NCBI GenBank assembly: GCA_011634665.1
Contig: WAEK01000005.1
Location: 736,001-800,000, forward strand
Reading direction: 5' to 3'
Length of the DNA: 64,000 nucleotides
Source of the DNA: Mortierella sp. BCC40632
Taxonomy: Eukaryota; Mortierellomycota; Mortierellomycetes; Mortierellales; Mortierellaceae
This document shows, piece by piece, positions 60,132 through 64,000 of the stretch; positions within the stretch are counted from its first letter, which is position 1; each line of letters begins with the position of its first letter. Both the position numbers and the translations under genes were made by a program. The notes under the pieces were generated by a model. It was not told the DNA's origin. It did not search any database and saw only the letters and a list, made by a program, of their open reading frames with translations.

Positions 60132-61498
60132 GCAGCAGCAGCAGCAGCAGCAGTGGTGCGTATCGCCAGGACAATATCCCAATGTCTCTCTCCATGGCCT
60201 CCATCTCGCAGTACATTGATGCTGTCAAGGTGGTCCATCACAAGAGCAATGCCCGTTACCAACGCGTTCCAGCATCCACGTCCTCCTCACACTCGTCGCA
60301 GCACCAGTATCAGCACCAGTACTCACACCAGCAATACAACCTGCCACTCCCACCTCTCCATCACCCCAGTCAGCCTTCCTCACAGTCTCTGCCTCACATG
60401 CACACCTCTTCCCCTGGCTTGGGCTATTCTGGCCACGGCTCGCAGGAGCCAATCCAACGCAAGCGCTCCGCCAACATTGCCTTTGATGAGATGATGGATC
60501 GCTCCCCTTGCATCGAGTCTGGACCGGTCTACGCACATGCAGCGGGCAGCGGTAGCAACAACGGCAACAACGGCAGCAGCGGCAGCAGCGGCAGCAACAA
60601 CGGCTCAATGAGATCTTCAGGATTGGTACCTACGCACAAGCGCTTTTCGTCGTCATCGTCAGCGTCGGCTTTGATGGGTCTGGGCTCTGGAAGGGATATG
60701 TATGGTGTCCACCAACCAACCCCGCCTCAACTGCCACCCCCTCAACAAGAGCGTCCTCATCACCATCATCATTACTCACAGCAGGCATCCTCCGCTTCGC
60801 AGTACTATTATGATTATGCACAACAGCCTCCAACCTCAACGCTCTCCCATCGAGCCAGCAGTGGATCCATGTCGACAGCCTACAGAGGTCATCATCAGCG
60901 TAGTGCTTCTGGAAGCTATCTCATGGACGTGACCGGATACTCGACTTCGCCTGCTCACAACACTCTCCAGTCCCATTCATCCTTCTCTCGCTCGACCACC
61001 ACCCCGGTCGTTGCCCTCTCGCACCCAGTCCATCCTCTCGACACGCAGGACCTGCGCCCACATTACCCAATGGCCTCCCGGTCCTCGTATGCAGCCCCTC
61101 CTCCTCCTCCTGCTTCATTGCCTCAGCTGCAGTCGCAAGCACCCCAGTCCTCCTCGCTCCGGCCCCGACCTCACTCGTACCATCCCGCGACGCCTCCTCA
61201 GTACAGCTCATACCGTCAGCCGCTCCCACCACAGCCACAGTCACAGCCACCACAGCCACCACAGCCACCACACCACCCTCACCACCAACATCACTCTAGT
61301 TGTGATACGATGGGATGTGGAGATGTTCATATGGATGGCTCGGCCTGTGAGATTGATCCTCGCCTTTGGGAACCTATGGACAGCTTGTCGCTGTATGCGA
61401 TGACGACCCAAGCGGCGAAGCGTGTGGTTGCTCAGAGCAAAGCGTTGTCTGCGTTGACCAACAGTCTTCATATGTATTACCCAGCGACTTTGGCTTAA
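58754..61498 (+). CDS. PHO85-type cyclin (PCL/CLG1-like), paralogue 2
   Basis: A single exon of 914 residues from ATG 58754 (MLTTTTQLLDRAEP), chosen because it aligns with the start of paralogue 1 (MYPTPTQLDRP). An in-frame ATG at 58700 would add 18 hydrophobic residues. Landmarks in order are LVINTKL (about residue 78), first helix FAAHMVCYLLYG, a Ser/Asn-rich insertion with SCSCPGC, then the cyclin box at about residues 238-360. The box contains DIVQPKPLFRKFCLDVLS, EYRFFTGALILANKFLDDNT and NKTWADITGM. FTSKYMPSQ and SPISPMD follow. The long C-terminus is a prion-like low-complexity tail: 26 Asn codons in a row (60053-60130), then eight Ser, and later Pro/Gln/His runs. The last 60 residues (CGDVHMDGSACEIDPRLWEP, ALSALTNSLHMYYP) are less repetitive and may be folded. 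It probably activates the Pho85-class kinase encoded at 25285. Confidence 0.9.
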
Positions 61499-62284
61499 AG
61501 CGAATAAGGTCCATGGATTTGGAAAGGTCTTTGGATTCTTGGAAGAGCTCGTGTTGGAAGGTCCCAACCCACCTTTACCTAAGGCTGGGTGCGCGCAAGC
61601 AGCCCTATCGTCGTTTTTTTTTTCCCCTTTCTTTCTTTTTCTTCTTCTGGCCTGGAGCCATTTTCCTTTCTTTATTAATGGCCCAATTTCAATCACTTTA
61701 GTGTTGTAGCAGCGTGCTTTCTCTTTGCTCTTTTTCTTCTTCTTCCCCCCCTTCCTCTCTTGTATACTGTTTGACCTGCATTCCTTTTTTCTTTTCATTT
61801 TTTTCCTTTTCCTCTTCCTTTTCCTTTTCCTTTTCCTTTTTTTTTCACCCTGCCTTTTTTTCTTCAACTCCCTCCCCCCCTTATTATTCTGTTTATTGTC
61901 ACCATATTGTACCATACCTTGTAGCATAGCTTTGATCCTTTCAAAGAGTCACACTAAAGAACAAAAAAAAACAAACAAACATACTATAAAGCAAAAACCA
62001 AAAAATGCCAAACCAACCAATGCAATCCTGTTTAGTAGATAGAGAAAGAAAGAGAGAGAGAGAGAGAGATACCTTCTATGTTGTTTTTCTTCTTTTGTGT
62101 AAAGGAACTTCCTCACAAGCATATCAGCCTAAAAAAAAAAAAAAAAGTACGCGGAATAAAATCTCTGCCAAAAAAAAACAAGCTCACATATCTTACATTT
62201 CAAGAGTAGATTTTGAGATATTTTTTTTTATATATTTTATTTTATTTTATTTTTTATTTTAGCAAATGCCTGGCTCATCCTTTC
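61499..62284. other. Convergent 3' spacer between cyclin 2 and the TBC gene
   Basis: T/C-rich tracts (61617-61660, 61735-61880) follow cyclin 2. On the minus strand several overlapping AATAAA hexamers (plus-strand TTTATT runs, 62234-62260) lie 25-50 bases beyond the TBC stop and could direct polyadenylation. A GA tract is at 62053-62070. No gene is seen. Confidence 0.5.
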
Positions 62285-62611
62285 TTAGTTTCTGTTCTTG
62301 AGAAGTTCAAGTAGTCGTTCAGGAAAGACAGGTGGTGGTGGTTCTGTAGAGGATACAGAGGCCAGAGCCTGCTGTTGTTCCTCAATCTTGGCTACAATTC
62401 GTTCCAGTCGCCGGTACAGGATCTCGGCCGTCTGGAGCGTCTCTTCCAGATTGATTGTCATACTCAGGTCATTCACGTACTATCAAGACACAGAGAAAAA
62501 GAGAGAGATAGAGATAGAGATAGAAACAGAGATAGAGACAGAGATAGAGGGGTTAGAAGTCACTTTTACATCAGCCCATTTTATATTTCCTTGACCATAA
62601 AGGAAGAGTGT

Positions 62612-62666
<55 letters not shown>

Positions 62667-64000
62667 ACGTACCTTCAGAATCTCGTCAAAGGCATGGAGA
62701 TGGTCCATCATCACATCACGATGCTTATCCAGGATTGCCATCGCGACAAACAGGTGGAACTGGGTCGAGAGATGGTCCGAGAACAAGACCTCCCACAATC
62801 GCATAATATCAACCCACTCAAACTCTCGCTTGTACCAGATCAGCAACCAGCGGAAGCAGAAGAATAGGTTAAGCGCCTCACATTTTTCTATAATAATTCA
62901 AGGAGAGAGATAGAGAGAGAGATAGAGAAGAAATGGTCAACAACCATTTTCCTTGAGCTAGCAATAAAATAAAAATAATTACATAGTCAAGACATTCTAC
63001 AAGAGAGTGTCTCACTTACCAAGGTGCTTGTAAAGCTTGGGATCCAGTGTCTTGATCAGCTCGCCAAGCGTCTCCAGTTGACTCTGCATACCGACTTGGT
63101 CCTTGTAGAAATTTTTCTTGGTCTTCTCCATCAGCCCGACAAATGCCCAGAAACCCATGACCTCATCTCCCATCACCGCAAAGACGGGCGCCAACAGGTC
63201 CGACATACCCTGAACATACCCCTCCAACAGATTTGGCTCCGATGGAAGACCGGGGGTCGAGCTGCGTGAGGATCCTGCCAAGGGAGTCGTTGCCTGTTCT
63301 CCTGTTGACACAGACAGGGTCTCTGATCTTGCGGGAACAAAACTCTTCTCCGCCTGAGGCCATGCTGTGGGTGCCTTGGCAGCCCAAACGTTATAGGTCA
63401 ACAAGATATCCTTTAGAAGCTCTAGATTCTCATTGGACCCTACTCCCGTAAAGTCACCCGCTGGGTTGGGCAGCGTCTCGGAGGCAAAGAATGAGATGGT
63501 CCGGTCAGTCCGGTGGACATCCTTTTCGATACGAAGCTTCTGTTCCTGGAATTCCTCCGTGTCCTGGACAGCTGCATCCTCGAACCATTCGCGTTTGAGA
63601 GCATAATACTCTTCACTATAAAAAAGAAATTGTAGAATAGAGTCAGAAGAAGGTTAGTGTTTGGGCTAAGAGAGAGAAGGATACGTCTGCATTCCTTGGC
63701 AAGGGGGCTGACCTATTCTCCTCTCCAATAAGGATACACAATGTAGATATTTTTTTTTTTTTTTTTGTGATTTCTTACGCTTTCGTGGAACGGATCACAA
63801 TACGCTCAGCCTCGGTCGAATCCCAAGGATAGATCCCTAGGAAAAATTTCCAGACCTCAATCCGAATATCATGATCAATCCCTCCTCTGAACACGGCTTC
63901 ACGCACTTGGGTCTCCGAGACAGTCAACCGTCCATTGTCATCAAAGTAGGAGAACCATGTCATGGGTGTAAGTGGTCCTGATCGTGTATGATGAACCATA
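62285..64000 (-). CDS. Gyp7/TBC1D15-like Rab GTPase-activating protein, N-terminus beyond window
   Basis: Four exons on the minus strand, 64000-63779 (cut by the window edge), 63615-63020, 62887-62673 and 62479-62285, give 408 residues of the C-terminal part. Junctions are GT-AG and keep frame. The TBC domain opens with PLTPMTWFSYFDDNGRL and FRGGIDHDIRIEVWKFFLGI, followed by YPWDSTEAE as in Gyp7. The two catalytic fingers are present: the arginine motif in RIEKDVHRTDR (Ile-x-x-Asp-x-x-Arg) and the glutamine motif in GYVQGMSDLL. Later blocks are MGFWAFVGLM, LFFCFRWLLIWYKREF, IMRLWEVLFSD and VNDLSMTINLEETL. Gyp7 inactivates Ypt7/Rab7 at the vacuole. About 54 Ser/Pro-rich residues (63222-63383) separate LLTYNVW from GYVQGM, where relatives have only a few; this may be an insertion or an unspliced intron. 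Intron 3 carries a long GA tract. Confidence 0.92.
62614..62662. repeat. (GA)n tract in the third intron of the TBC gene
   Basis: About 24 GA units within the intron 62480-62672, close to its 5' splice site on the minus strand. Confidence 0.9.

Overview
The window comes from a eukaryote, almost certainly a fungus. Genes are split by short GT-AG introns with pyrimidine-rich acceptors. Spacers are full of homopolymer and GA/CT microsatellite tracts. The gene set includes a PHO85/CDK5-type kinase, PCL/CLG1-type cyclins, a DUF1769 protein, an OPT transporter, Gyp7 and snurportin, together with Crypton and PIF/Harbinger transposons. Snurportin, a CDK5-like Pho85 and intron-rich genes fit an early-diverging lineage such as Mortierellomycota/Mucoromycota better than a yeast; that placement is inference. 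No rRNA, tRNA, CRISPR array or prokaryotic element was recognised.

Layout. 1-3049: a decayed Crypton (tyrosine recombinase plus GCR1_C domain) cut by the window edge and carrying two in-frame stops. 3526-3918: a possible Cys-containing pseudogene. 4877-6232: a membrane-anchored double-psi beta-barrel (expansin/RlpA-like) protein in 3 exons. 10927-13605: an OPT/YSL-like transporter in 4 exons. 20453-22318: PCL/CLG1-like cyclin 1. 25285-29218: a PHO85/CDK5-like kinase in 11 exons. 29740-34680: a PIF/Harbinger island with an intact transposase frame lacking two catalytic aspartates (minus), a decayed Myb/SANT-like gene (minus), an intact homologue of it (plus) and a transposase C-terminal relic (minus). 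35090-37806: snurportin-1 (minus, 3 exons). 39935-41378: DUF1769 protein (3 exons). 41379-58753: about 17 kb without a supportable gene, dense in microsatellites. 58754-61498: PCL/CLG1-like cyclin 2, paralogue of cyclin 1. 62285-64000: Gyp7/TBC1D15-like Rab GAP (minus, N-terminus beyond the window).

How the genes relate. The kinase and both cyclins belong to families that form Pho85-cyclin complexes, so three potential subunits of one signalling module lie within about 41 kb. Both cyclins sit downstream of unusually long low-complexity spacers, and cyclin 2 has a long GA/CT inverted repeat just upstream of its start. Snurportin (snRNP import), Gyp7 (Rab7-type GAP) and the OPT transporter are housekeeping or transport genes with no evident link to each other. 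Exon boundaries were read by eye from splice signals, reading frame and family conservation; no transcript data or searches were available.
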